A DNA stretch of 64,000 bases from Acidobacteriota bacterium. GTDB lineage: Bacteria > Acidobacteriota > Vicinamibacteria > Vicinamibacterales > UBA2999. Each line of letters begins with the position of its first letter. Position 1 is the stretch's first letter. Positions 9,147 through 17,938 of the stretch are shown in pieces. The notes beneath the pieces were generated by a model that was given only the letters and a program-made list of their open reading frames with translations, was not told the origin of the DNA and did no database searches. The DNA lies in NCBI GenBank assembly GCA_016192845.1, contig JACPTI010000077.1, positions 22,737 through 86,736 of the forward strand, read 5' to 3'. The position numbers and the translations under genes are program-made.

Positions 9147-10216
9147 GAACGCGCGAGCTCGGGGTTCGGCTCGCTGAGCACTTCGAACGACAGGAAGTCG
9201 TCTTCGTAGAGCGCCTTCACCGTCATGCGGCCGAGTACCTTGTCGAGCTCATAGGGCGGAATGCCTCCGCCGGGAGACTTCATGACGATGTCCGCCGGGC
9301 CGAGGATGTGTCCAGGCGGAAGGTCGCGCGCCACGACCAGGCTCTTGCCCATCTTGATGATCGGCGCCTTTTCGCTCTCGTAGATCTTCTTCACGCCGTC
9401 GCCGAGCGCCCGGTACGTGCGCTCGAGGTCGCGCACCATCTTGCGCAGTCCGACCGGCTCCAGCGAGAACGCATGGTCGGTCCCCTTCATCGCGCGATTC
9501 AGCGTGAAGTGCTTCTCGACGATCCGCGCGCCGAGCACGTAGGCCGCCACCGGCATCGCGATCCCGTTGTCATGGCCGGAATAGCCGATCACCGCGCCGG
9601 GGAACCGCTCGCGGTACTGCTCCACCACCCGCAGGTCCAACTCCTCGAACGCCGCCGGGTACCCTGCCGTGCACTGCAGGATTGCCAGCTGCGGGTTGAT
9701 CGGCATGATCGTGTCGTAGGCGCGCTGCACGTCTTCGATGAGCGCGCCGCCCGTCGAGAGGATCATGGGCTTGCCGAACCGGGCCACGTGCTCGAGCAGC
9801 GGGGTGCTCTTGAGGTCGCCCGAGGCGATCTTGTACGCCGGCAGGTCGAGCGCCGCCAGGAAGTCGGCGCTCGCCATGTCGAAGGCGGTCGCGAAAAACT
9901 CGATCTCGAGCTCCCGGGCGTACCGCTGTAGTTCCTGGTATTCCTTCAGGCCGAATTCGAGGAACTCGCGGTGCTCCCCGTACGTGGCGCCAAAGCTGTT
10001 CTCGTTGTCGTACGGCTTGTTGTACGCGGCGCGCGTGTAGAGGCCGCGGTTGTCGCGCTTCTGCAGCTTGACTGCATGCGCGCCGGCCAGCTTCGCCTCG
10101 CGGAACAGCTCGCGCGCCTTCTGCAGGCTCCCCTGATGGTTGTGGCCGATCTCCGCGATGACGTAGCACGGCGTGTGACCGCCGATTTCATGCCGCCCGA
10201 TTCTCAGCGTTCCTGC
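9143..10216 (-). CDS. neuB: N-acetylneuraminate synthase-like (NeuB family) with C-terminal SAF-like domain, copy 1
   Basis: CYVIAEIGHNHQGSLQKARELFREAKLAGAHAVKLQKR, KIASGDLKSTPLLEHVA, LSTGGALIEDVQ, ILQCTAGYPAAFEELDL, GYSGHDNGIAMPVAAYVLGARIVEKHFTL. TTG start chosen with GGAG upstream; the listed ORF runs to 10276. Confidence 0.88.
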   Translation of the reverse strand, partial: AGTLRIGRHEIGGHTPCYVIAEIGHNHQGSLQKARELFREAKLAGAHAVKLQKRDNRGLYTRAAYNKPYDNENSFGATYGEHREFLEFGLKEYQELQRYARELEIEFFATAFDMASADFLAALDLPAYKIASGDLKSTPLLEHVARFGKPMILSTGGALIEDVQRAYDTIMPINPQLAILQCTAGYPAAFEELDLRVVEQYRERFPGAVIGYSGHDNGIAMPVAAYVLGARIVEKHFTLNRAMKGTDHAFSLEPVGLRKMVRDLERTYRALGDGVKKIYESEKAPIIKMGKSLVVARDLPPGHILGPADIVMKSPGGGIPPYELDKVLGRMTVKALYEDDFLSFEVLSEPNPELARS

Positions 10217-10230
10217 CAAGGTTCCCGCTC

Positions 10231-11157
10231 CTACAACCGAACGACCGATCGCAGCTGCGCGACCAGCTGATCCCACCCGTAGCGGGTGTGCGCGATGTCG
10301 CGGGCCGCCAGGCCGATGCGCCGCGTCTCATCGAGGTCCGGCAGCCGGTCGCAGCAGTTGATGTCGATCACGTTTCTCATGTGCACGAGACCCGCCGGCG
10401 AGTGACCGTCCAGGTTCGTGATGACCGCACAGCCGCTTTCCATCGCGGCGTTCACCGTCGTGTTGTTCGCGCGCAGCCCCTTCTCGAAGAAGGCCGCGAT
10501 GTACGTGCAGTCAATCAGATGGTTGTACACCGCGGTATCGGACAGATAGCCCATGAAGTACACATGACGGTCGAAGATCGACTGGAGCTCCTCGAACCGG
10601 ACGACGAACGACCCGTCGAAGCTCGTGTTCTCGTGGAGCGCCGTGGAGACGTACACCGAATAGCTCTTGCCCGTCGCCTCCAGCAGGTCGCGCAGCCGGC
10701 GGTACAAGGGCACGCGGATCTTGTGGGCCATCCCGAAGGTGAACACCGAGAGATCGGTGCGCTGGTACCGCTGCGGACCGAGAATCGTGCCCGGGCAGAA
10801 CATCTCCTGCAGATCGGGACGCGCCGGGCGGAGCGTCCGGGCGAGCTCCGCGTTGGCGACCGAGACGCGCGCCGCCGCCGCCAGCAGCCGCTGCTCGACG
10901 GGGGTGCCGTCGAACGCGTGCAGGAACAGTTCGAAGCACCCCGCATGCGCGCGGCCCCAGGCATCGAGGTCGGCGGCGTCCGATTCACTGAACTCCGACA
11001 GCTTGATCGAGAGCAGCGGACGCCGGTACCGGGTCAGCGCGCCGTCGCGGATGCCCACCACGGGCAGGCCGAGATGCCGCGCCAGGATCATGTTGAACTT
11101 GGCGATCCCACACGTCCACGGATTCAGGTGGTACCCGGCAACACAGTCAATCATCAC
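10231..11157 (-). CDS. Putative GT-B glycosyltransferase
   Basis: VAGYHLNPWTCGIAKFNMILARHLGLPVVGI plus C-terminal AAFFEKGLRANNTTVNAAMESGCAVITNLDGHSP, GT4-like organisation. Confidence 0.6.
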   Translation of the reverse strand: MMIDCVAGYHLNPWTCGIAKFNMILARHLGLPVVGIRDGALTRYRRPLLSIKLSEFSESDAADLDAWGRAHAGCFELFLHAFDGTPVEQRLLAAAARVSVANAELARTLRPARPDLQEMFCPGTILGPQRYQRTDLSVFTFGMAHKIRVPLYRRLRDLLEATGKSYSVYVSTALHENTSFDGSFVVRFEELQSIFDRHVYFMGYLSDTAVYNHLIDCTYIAAFFEKGLRANNTTVNAAMESGCAVITNLDGHSPAGLVHMRNVIDINCCDRLPDLDETRRIGLAARDIAHTRYGWDQLVAQLRSVVRL

Positions 11158-11175
11158 GCCTCAGGCGCAGCAATG

Positions 11176-11239
11176 GTAGCGAAGCTTCGCCTCAAACCGC
11201 CGAGTCACGGCACCTGCGAGACAGGCGAATCTTCGCTAC
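11176..11239. repeat. 17-bp inverted repeat upstream of the putative glycosyltransferase
   Basis: GTAGCGAAGCTTCGCCT (11176-11192) vs AGGCGAATCTTCGCTAC (11223-11239), one mismatch. Confidence 0.75.
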
Positions 11240-11290
11240 TAGTGGAGCGGCCTATTCTACCGCACGTCGCGAGACGGCGGGCCGAAAGCC

Positions 11291-11350
11291 GGGGCCCCCA
11301 TCGCGCCCGCGCGATGCGGGGTCCCCACCGCGCACGCCTGCGCGGTGGGG
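11291..11350. repeat. Two adjacent GC-rich hairpins in a 239-bp spacer
   Basis: CCCCACCGCGCA-CGCC-TGCGCGGTGGGG (11323-11350, perfect 12-bp stem) preceded by GGGGCCCCCATCGCGC-CC-GCGCGATGCGGGGTCCCC. Confidence 0.65.
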
Positions 11351-11396
11351 TGCTGGTGGGGTGGCGTCGCGCGGACTTTGCGCGTTGGGGTGCCAT

Positions 11397-13118
11397 TCAG
11401 ACGAAACATGGAAGCCCGAGCCTCGCGTCCATACGGGCCGCTTTGCGGTCGACGGCCACCAGCACACGGAACCGCGGCCGGTCGTCGACGGTGATCACGC
11501 CGGCGTCGCGGTACCGTGCGGCGAGGTACCGCGAAACCAGGGGGTACTGTTCGTCGAAGTAGCCAAGCTCCTCGATGTCGGCGATCACGACCGGCACCGA
11601 CTCGCGTGAGAGCCGCTCGAGCGCGCGTCGCTGAAACGCCTCCGAGGTGTAGAGCGACAGCTTGAACATCGCCTGGCCGGCCGCGAAACGGCGCCTCGCG
11701 AACACGTGGATCTCGTGAACCGGTCCGATCCCGAGCACGCGATCGTCGGGACCCGTGCACTCGGCGACGTACCGGGCGGCGCGCAGCGTGCCCACTGCGT
11801 CGGCGTCGGTCCAGACGGCCGGCGGGACGCGCGCCAGTTCATCGCGCACCGCGCGATACCGCCGTACCGTTTCCTCCCAGGAGTCGGAGAGACCACCGGT
11901 GTCGAGCTCGCGGGCAACCTCGGAGAGCACCGAGCTTGTGCCGAGGGCGACGACGAGCAACGCGATCGGCGCCGCCACGACGGTCCGGCGGACGATCGTG
12001 GACGTCCAGAGCGGCGCGGCCCCGGCAACCCAGGCTGCCAGCAGCACGACGGCGACGACGCCGTCGCCGAAGCGCTCGGCGAGGTTCGCGCGAAGAAACG
12101 ACATGTTCACGAACACCGTCATGACGAGCAGGCCGATCGCGGTGGCGCGGGCGTCCCGCGTGGGCCGTGGTCCATGCCGCGACGCGAGGCGGCCCAGCAG
12201 CACGGCGCCCGCGACGACCGGCACCGCCCAGAACACGTAGTACGTCACCACTTCCAGATTCGAGCGCGCGAACGGCGCCGACGGATCCAGTGGCGGGAGC
12301 CTGAGATTTGTTCGAGCCTGCTCGGCCGCCACGGTGGCGGCGGCGTCGCGGACGTACTGCGGCAGCCCCTCGTACACCTGAATCCACACGGCGGACGGCA
12401 GCAGGCACACGACCGTCAGCGCCACATAGACCGCGGCGTGCCGGGCCGCGAGCCGCCATCGATCGGGATCCCGCGCCAGGAGTGCGGCGATGACGGCGCC
12501 AGCGACGTAGATCCCGAGGTCGTGGCGGAACAGCCCAGCCGCGGCAGTGACGAGAGCGGCCAGGCCGAGCCGCACCGGCGTCGGCCGCAGGGCGGACGCG
12601 CGGACCAGCCACAGACCGAGAGCCAGCGCCAGCACCTTCGGGTAGTTGTACAGCTTCGGTACCGTGGTGACCGCCACCGCCGTCGCGACGAGCGCCACCG
12701 ACCATCGCCTGGACAGATCGAGCGCGAGGACGAATACGAGGGCGTGGGCGAGCGCCAGCAGGCCGACGGCGAGGTACGCCTCCGACAGCAGCGTGCGCCC
12801 GCCGAGCTGCTGCGCCCAGGCAGATACCGCGTAGGTGAGCGCCGGCCACGCGCCCCGCAGCTCGGCGTCGGCGAAGTCGCGCAGCGGCTGCTCGCCCGCG
12901 AGCAGGCTGTCGGCGCGAACGAGGTAGATGAAGTGATCGTTGTCGAAGCCGCCCAGCGAGCTGCCGAGCGCGTTGAAGCGGAAGAGGAACGCCATGGCGG
13001 CGACGGCGCACGCGCCCGCAGCGGCCAGAGCGATCTGGCGGGCGTTCCACCACCGTCGTCCGGCGGCATCGGGCGCGCGCGTGGCCGCTGCCCGTGGATC
13101 AGCAGCGCCAGCCGACAT
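11397..13118 (-). CDS. Polytopic membrane protein, GT-C-like
   Basis: Many hydrophobic segments; GGFDNDHFIYLVRADSLLAGEQPLRDF near the N-terminus, LFRHDLGIYVAG mid-protein. Paralogous to 59976..61634. Confidence 0.65.
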   Translation of the reverse strand: MSAGAADPRAAATRAPDAAGRRWWNARQIALAAAGACAVAAMAFLFRFNALGSSLGGFDNDHFIYLVRADSLLAGEQPLRDFADAELRGAWPALTYAVSAWAQQLGGRTLLSEAYLAVGLLALAHALVFVLALDLSRRWSVALVATAVAVTTVPKLYNYPKVLALALGLWLVRASALRPTPVRLGLAALVTAAAGLFRHDLGIYVAGAVIAALLARDPDRWRLAARHAAVYVALTVVCLLPSAVWIQVYEGLPQYVRDAAATVAAEQARTNLRLPPLDPSAPFARSNLEVVTYYVFWAVPVVAGAVLLGRLASRHGPRPTRDARATAIGLLVMTVFVNMSFLRANLAERFGDGVVAVVLLAAWVAGAAPLWTSTIVRRTVVAAPIALLVVALGTSSVLSEVARELDTGGLSDSWEETVRRYRAVRDELARVPPAVWTDADAVGTLRAARYVAECTGPDDRVLGIGPVHEIHVFARRRFAAGQAMFKLSLYTSEAFQRRALERLSRESVPVVIADIEELGYFDEQYPLVSRYLAARYRDAGVITVDDRPRFRVLVAVDRKAARMDARLGLPCFV

Positions 13119-14187
13119 CGATACGGCGGAGCGCCCGGAGGTCGAGCGAAGTGAACTCGGCCGCTCCGACGCGGGCGCCCGCGAGACGCGCGATCATCAG
13201 ATGCGGCCGCAGCAGGGCGTCGTCGGCGTAGACGGCGACCGTGGGCACCCCCATGAACGGGGCGAGCCACGCCAGACCGCCGCAGGTGCCGAGGAAATAC
13301 CTGGCGTGGGCGGCCAGCGCCGACTGCACGCCCAGGTTCGTGCGCGGCGTCATCCATTCGCGGGCGCTGCGCACACCCGGGATGTCGTCGAACGTGTAGT
13401 CACGATGATCGTCGACCGCCAGGCCGGTCTCCAGCACGACGACCGGTGTCCGCGCGGCGACCGTGCGCACGAGCGACCGGAGCATCTCGACGTTCTCGTC
13501 CGTCTCAGGAAGGGCCGTGCCGCTGTAGAACTTGACCGCCACGTATTCTTCCGGCAGATCCGCAAGCGCAGGACGTGGCGGCTTCGGCATCGCCGCGAAA
13601 TCGGCGCGTGTGAGGAGAAAATCGACCGGCAGGTTCCCCTGCCAGACCTCGCGAAACAGCCGGAACAGCAGCGACGGGTGAAGGACGGCGGCCGGCGACG
13701 CCCCGTCGACCCGCTGCAGGAGCCACTGGTCGAGCGGGCCGGGACGCGACTGCTTCCTCCCGCCGCCCTCCTCCGCCATCTGGCGTGCCTCGTTGCGGGC
13801 GGTGAGCTCGCCGGGCGAGAGGAGGTCGAACAGGTCGACATACCGCGCCGCGATGCCGTCGTACCAGTGCTCGACGCCGCCGCGCGACACCACGGTGAGA
13901 CGTTCCGGCGCCACGCGGTACCGGTCCTCCACCCAGCGGAGGAACGGCAGCCAGTACAGCGCCTCATAGCCGACCTCGCCCAGCCATGGGCCGGCGACGA
14001 TCGGATGGCGGCCAGAGACGAGGCGCACAATCTCCTGCTCGACCTCGTGCGCGGCCGCGAGCATCGCGCGGTGCTCGGCCGCGCGCGTGCGGCGGCGCGC
14101 CAGGCGCACGAGCGGCTTGTGGATGCCCAGCAGGCGCACGATCGCCTTGCGGCTCAGGTTGCCGACGGCCGTTGCGAGTTGGGGCAC
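13099..14187 (-). CDS. GPW-family protein (GPWLGEVGxE signature), putative GT-B-like, copy 1
   Basis: IVAGPWLGEVGYEALYWLPFLRWVEDRYRVAPERLTVVSRGGVEHWY; LPEEYVAVKFYSG; FLGTCGGLAWLAPFMGVPTVAVY. Confidence 0.65.
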   Translation of the reverse strand: MPQLATAVGNLSRKAIVRLLGIHKPLVRLARRRTRAAEHRAMLAAAHEVEQEIVRLVSGRHPIVAGPWLGEVGYEALYWLPFLRWVEDRYRVAPERLTVVSRGGVEHWYDGIAARYVDLFDLLSPGELTARNEARQMAEEGGGRKQSRPGPLDQWLLQRVDGASPAAVLHPSLLFRLFREVWQGNLPVDFLLTRADFAAMPKPPRPALADLPEEYVAVKFYSGTALPETDENVEMLRSLVRTVAARTPVVVLETGLAVDDHRDYTFDDIPGVRSAREWMTPRTNLGVQSALAAHARYFLGTCGGLAWLAPFMGVPTVAVYADDALLRPHLMIARLAGARVGAAEFTSLDLRALRRIDVGWRC

Positions 14188-14197
14188 GAAGATGTCG

Positions 14198-15316
14198 TTA
14201 CGCCGGAGCCGCGGCGGGGATGCCGGTGCGAATGACGTCCGCGACGATCTCGATCTGCCGTTCCGTCAGCTCCGGGAACATCGGCAGCGACAGCACCTCG
14301 GCGGCCAGCCGCTCGGCCACGGGAAAGTCGCCGCGGCGGTAGCCCAGATCGCGGTAGGCGGGCTGGAGGTGCACGGGAACCGGATAGTGGACGGCCGTCT
14401 GCACGCCGGCGTCGGCGAGCCGGGCCTGCAGCGCGTCGCGCCGCGCCGCGCGGACCGCATAGACGTGAAACACGTGGCGCACGCCGTCGCGAGCGCGCGG
14501 CACCGCCACGGCGGTGTCGCTCAGGCACCGGGCGTACGACGCCGCATGCGCGCGCCGCGCCTCGGTCCAGCGCTCGAGATGGCGCAGCTTCACCTCGAGC
14601 ACGGCGCCCTGCAGACCGTCCATCCGGTAGTTGAAGCCGCGCACCGCGTGCGTATACCGCGTCTGCTCGCCCCAGCTCCGCAGGAGCCGGACGCGCGCCG
14701 CCAGCCCGGGATCGCTGGTCACGACAGCGCCCCCCTCGCCGCAGGCGCCGAGATTCTTGGTCGGATAGAAGCTGAAGCAGCCGAGCGTGCCCATCGATCC
14801 GCACCGGCGGCCGCGGTAGTCCGCGCCGTGCGCCTGGCACGCATCCTCGACGACGGCGATCCCGCGGCGGCCGGCGATCTCGAGAATCGGATCCATGTCG
14901 GCGGGCTGGCCGTAGAGATGAACGGGGACGATCGCCGTGGTCCGCGGCGTGACGGCAGCCTCGAGGCGTGCCGGATCCATCGTGCAGTACGTGTCGTCGA
15001 CATCCACGAACACCGGCTTCGCGCCCGCGCACTCGATGGCGGCGACGGTCGCGACGAAGGTGAACGGCACCGTGATGACCTCGTCGCCCGGCGATACGCC
15101 CGCCGCCAGCAGCGCCAGGTGCAGCGCGCTCGTGCCGCTGTTGACGCCAACCGCTTCCGCGGCGCCGCAGTACGCCGCAAACGCCCGCTCGAAGCTCGAC
15201 ACCGCCGGCCCCAGCGCACACTGCCCGCTGTCGAGGACACGCTCCACGGCCGCGTCGATGTCGGCCTTGATCGACCGGTACTGGGCCTGGAGGTCGACGA
15301 GCGGAACGCGGGTCAT
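14198..15316 (-). CDS. DegT/DnrJ/EryC1/StrS aminotransferase
   Basis: PLVDLQAQYRSIKADIDAAVERVLDSGQ, VGVNSGTSALHLAL, GDEVITVPFTFVAT, VVEDACQAHGADYRGRRCGSMGTLGCFSFYPTKNLGACGEGGAVV. Confidence 0.95.
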   Translation of the reverse strand: MTRVPLVDLQAQYRSIKADIDAAVERVLDSGQCALGPAVSSFERAFAAYCGAAEAVGVNSGTSALHLALLAAGVSPGDEVITVPFTFVATVAAIECAGAKPVFVDVDDTYCTMDPARLEAAVTPRTTAIVPVHLYGQPADMDPILEIAGRRGIAVVEDACQAHGADYRGRRCGSMGTLGCFSFYPTKNLGACGEGGAVVTSDPGLAARVRLLRSWGEQTRYTHAVRGFNYRMDGLQGAVLEVKLRHLERWTEARRAHAASYARCLSDTAVAVPRARDGVRHVFHVYAVRAARRDALQARLADAGVQTAVHYPVPVHLQPAYRDLGYRRGDFPVAERLAAEVLSLPMFPELTERQIEIVADVIRTGIPAAAPA

Positions 15317-15975
15317 ACCTTCTCCAGCACGAGCACGCGCCCCTTCTTGCCCCAGTCCATTCGGGCCTCCAGGTCGGGCCGCGACCGGCATCCCTCGAGG
15401 ACGAACAGCAGGCGCAGCAGGTCCTTGTTGAGGAGCGTGATGTGCGTCGGATCGACGTCGAACTGCGTGGTGAAGTCGAGCAGGCTCGCCGGTTGCGGAT
15501 GGAAGCGCGTGGTGACGTAGATGAACTTCGAGGTCATGCGGGCCATGTTGGCGACCGCCTGCCGCACCTGGAGCACGGTCAGGTGCTCGAGCACTTCGCG
15601 ACAGACGACCAGGTCGTACGCGTTGGCCGGCTTGAGCGTCGGGTCGGTGACCTGCCCGATGGTGATGCGATCGCGCACCTCCGGGGTGGCCAGGCGCCTG
15701 CTGCTCTCGGCGAAGTCGATCCCCTCGACGTCGACGCCGATCTCCCAGAGCAGGTGCATCAACGCACCGGGGCCGCAGCCGAGGTCGAGCACCTTCTCCG
15801 GCTGGAACACCTCCTTGATGAGAAACGGGTTCTTCGCCTCGATCCGGCGCCGCGTCTCCAGCGAGTAGTTGTTGCCTTCGGCGCGCCAGTCGCCCGTCCA
15901 GTACTCGGTGTCGTAGTGCCCGGACGCGACGGCCTGCTGCTCGTGCACCCGCGCTTCAAACTCGTGGATGTTCAT
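15313..15975 (-). CDS. Class I SAM-dependent methyltransferase
   Basis: VLDLGCGPGALMHLLWEIGVDVEGIDFAESS, LVVCREVLEHL. Confidence 0.88.
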   Translation of the reverse strand: MNIHEFEARVHEQQAVASGHYDTEYWTGDWRAEGNNYSLETRRRIEAKNPFLIKEVFQPEKVLDLGCGPGALMHLLWEIGVDVEGIDFAESSRRLATPEVRDRITIGQVTDPTLKPANAYDLVVCREVLEHLTVLQVRQAVANMARMTSKFIYVTTRFHPQPASLLDFTTQFDVDPTHITLLNKDLLRLLFVLEGCRSRPDLEARMDWGKKGRVLVLEKV

Positions 15976-15979
15976 CTTC

Positions 15980-16349
15980 GGACCGCTATACGGCTCCTAT
16001 TTCCTGACACCGGTTGCGTTGGCGCAGTCGTGGCGCGAATCCGGCTCCGGTCGCCGGACCGCGCTGCGAGGACGCTGCAGGCCGCTGGCCGGCCAGCTCC
16101 GTGAGCTGGCCTGGTCCCCCGAGTCTTCTCGCGCGGTCGGGCGATCGGGATCGGCGACCTCCGAACGGTTTCGCGCCACAACTGCGCCAACACAACGCCC
16201 GGGGGATTAACGAAGATCTTGTAACCGCTCCGCGTCCTGAGGTCCGAGCCGTATAGCGGTCCTAGGCGCGCGGAGCGCGCCAAGCAGATACTGCCAACCA
16301 GCCAAGGGCTCGGCTCGCACACAACGGGATATCAAGGGCGAGCCCTTGG
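15980..16349. repeat. Complex intergenic palindromic element, copy 1 (nested inverted repeats)
   Basis: Outer perfect 17-bp pair GGACCGCTATACGGCTC (15980-15996)/GAGCCGTATAGCGGTCC (16246-16262); inner 27-bp pair (16013-16039/16170-16196, 2 mismatches); core GGCCAGCTCCGTGAGCTGGCC (16091-16111); trailing hairpin CCAAGGGCTCG...CGAGCCCTTGG (16302-16349). Confidence 0.85.
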
Positions 16350-16787
16350 CCGGTTCTGCTGCTCGGCAAACTGCTCGAGGATCCGGCTGGAGGAGTCGAG
16401 CACCGTATCCAGATAGACGATCTCGATGCCGTGCTCGCGGCAGATGGCGACCTGCTCGGCCGGCAGCCGCCCGTCCCAGTCCTTCCCCTTCACGTAGTAG
16501 CGCGGCTGAAGCTCGCGCAACACGGTTTCCGTGTCGAACGGGTTGACGTGCGTGTATGTGATGTATCGGATGGCATCGACGATCGCCGCACGCTGGTCTT
16601 CCGGCAGCAGCGGCGGGTGCTTGGTCCGCACGTACTCGTCGCACGCGACGTTGCACAGGAGCGGCACGCCCAGCGCGGCCGCCGCCCGGAAATACTCGAT
16701 ATGGCCGCGGTGCAGCGGATCGAAGGCGCCGTCCACCATCGCGACGCGGCCCCGGTACGCCTTGAGCGCCTCGAACGCGACGATCAC
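16332..16787 (-). CDS. Nucleotidyltransferase-like protein (TagD/RfaE cytidylyltransferase type)
   Basis: VAMVDGAFDPLHRGHIEYFRAAAALG, YYVKGKDWDGRLP. GTG start gives a GTGA overlap with the upstream epimerase. Confidence 0.8.
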   Translation of the reverse strand: MIVAFEALKAYRGRVAMVDGAFDPLHRGHIEYFRAAAALGVPLLCNVACDEYVRTKHPPLLPEDQRAAIVDAIRYITYTHVNPFDTETVLRELQPRYYVKGKDWDGRLPAEQVAICREHGIEIVYLDTVLDSSSRILEQFAEQQNRPRARP

Positions 16788-17920
16788 GACCGGACCAGCA
16801 GCCCCTTCTCGCTCAGCTCGTCGAGCGCCCGGTCGAAGAAGTCGACCGCCACGTCCGGCGTCGTGCGCGCCCACTCAATCAGTTCCGCGAACCCCTTCTC
16901 GAGCGACACCTTGGGCCGGAAGCCGAGCGTCGCGACCGCCCTCGAGATGTCGGCGGTGTTGTGCCGGATGTCGAACCGGCGGCCCGTCTGCGTGACGAGC
17001 GGCTCGATATCGGTGCCCAGCAGGCGATTGAGCAGCCGCGCGATCTCGAGAATCGTCACGGTCTCGCCGGAGCCAACGTTCACGGGCAGGAAATCCGCGC
17101 CGCTCTTCTCGAGCATCAGCACCAGGCAGTCGACGGCGTCATGAATCGACACGAAGTCGCGGAGCTGGCCGCCGTCCTCGAAGACCACCGGCTGCCGCCC
17201 GTTCAGCAGACGGCTCAGCCAGATCGCGGCGACGCCCGCGTACGGATTGCTCAGGCTCTGGCGCGGCCCGTACACGTTGAAGAACCGCGGCGCGACGGCC
17301 GGAATGCCGTACGTCTTCCCGATGAGCAGCACCATCTCCTCCTGGTGGTACTTCGTCATCGAGTAGATGTTGTCGCGGTACAGCGGCTTGTCTTCCGGCG
17401 TCGCAATCGAGACGACGCCCGCGCGGCACACGGGGCAGCGCTGTTCCCAGTCGCGCGCCGCCAGCTGCGCTTCCGGACGGATCGGCGGCGCCACGACGCC
17501 ATGGGCCTCGCACCGGTAGGCGCCCTCGCCGTAGACGCCAATGGACGAGGCCACGAGCACCTTCTGCACGCGATGTTTTGCGTTCACCAGGATATCGAGC
17601 AGCAGCGCGGTGCCGCGGGTGTTCACGTCCACGTAGCGGTCGATCTGATACATGCTCTGGCCGACGCTCACGGCGGCGGCAAAGTGCACGACCGCGTCGG
17701 CCGCGAGGACGAGCGGCTCGAGCACCGACCGATCGCGCACGTCGCCGCGCACGTACGCCGCCCGCGGGTTGGCGTACGACGGCCACGCGCCCGACCGGTG
17801 CACCTGCGGCTCGAGGTTGTCGAGCACCGTCACGCGGTACGCGCGAGCCACCAGCGCGTCGACGAGGTGCGAGCCGATATAGCCGGCGCCTCCCGTCACG
17901 AGAATGGTCCTCATTTCCAC
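16784..17920 (-). CDS. NAD-dependent epimerase/dehydratase (extended SDR, UDP-sugar epimerase-like)
   Basis: TILVTGGAGYIGSHLVDAL, YSMTKYHQEEM (YxxxK), RFFNVYGPRQSLSNPYAGVAAIWLSRLLNG. Confidence 0.92.
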   Translation of the reverse strand: MEMRTILVTGGAGYIGSHLVDALVARAYRVTVLDNLEPQVHRSGAWPSYANPRAAYVRGDVRDRSVLEPLVLAADAVVHFAAAVSVGQSMYQIDRYVDVNTRGTALLLDILVNAKHRVQKVLVASSIGVYGEGAYRCEAHGVVAPPIRPEAQLAARDWEQRCPVCRAGVVSIATPEDKPLYRDNIYSMTKYHQEEMVLLIGKTYGIPAVAPRFFNVYGPRQSLSNPYAGVAAIWLSRLLNGRQPVVFEDGGQLRDFVSIHDAVDCLVLMLEKSGADFLPVNVGSGETVTILEIARLLNRLLGTDIEPLVTQTGRRFDIRHNTADISRAVATLGFRPKVSLEKGFAELIEWARTTPDVAVDFFDRALDELSEKGLLVRS

Positions 17921-17938
17921 TCCTGTCGGCTGTCGGGG

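Noticed and set aside
11323-11350. CCCCACCGCGCA hairpin as an intrinsic terminator
   Set aside because: No T-rich tract follows on either strand, so termination cannot be claimed.
15972-16322. Small ORFs (15972..16322 minus, 16014..16256 plus and others) inside the palindromic element
   Set aside because: They are translations of the inverted repeats in several frames; no start context or motifs.
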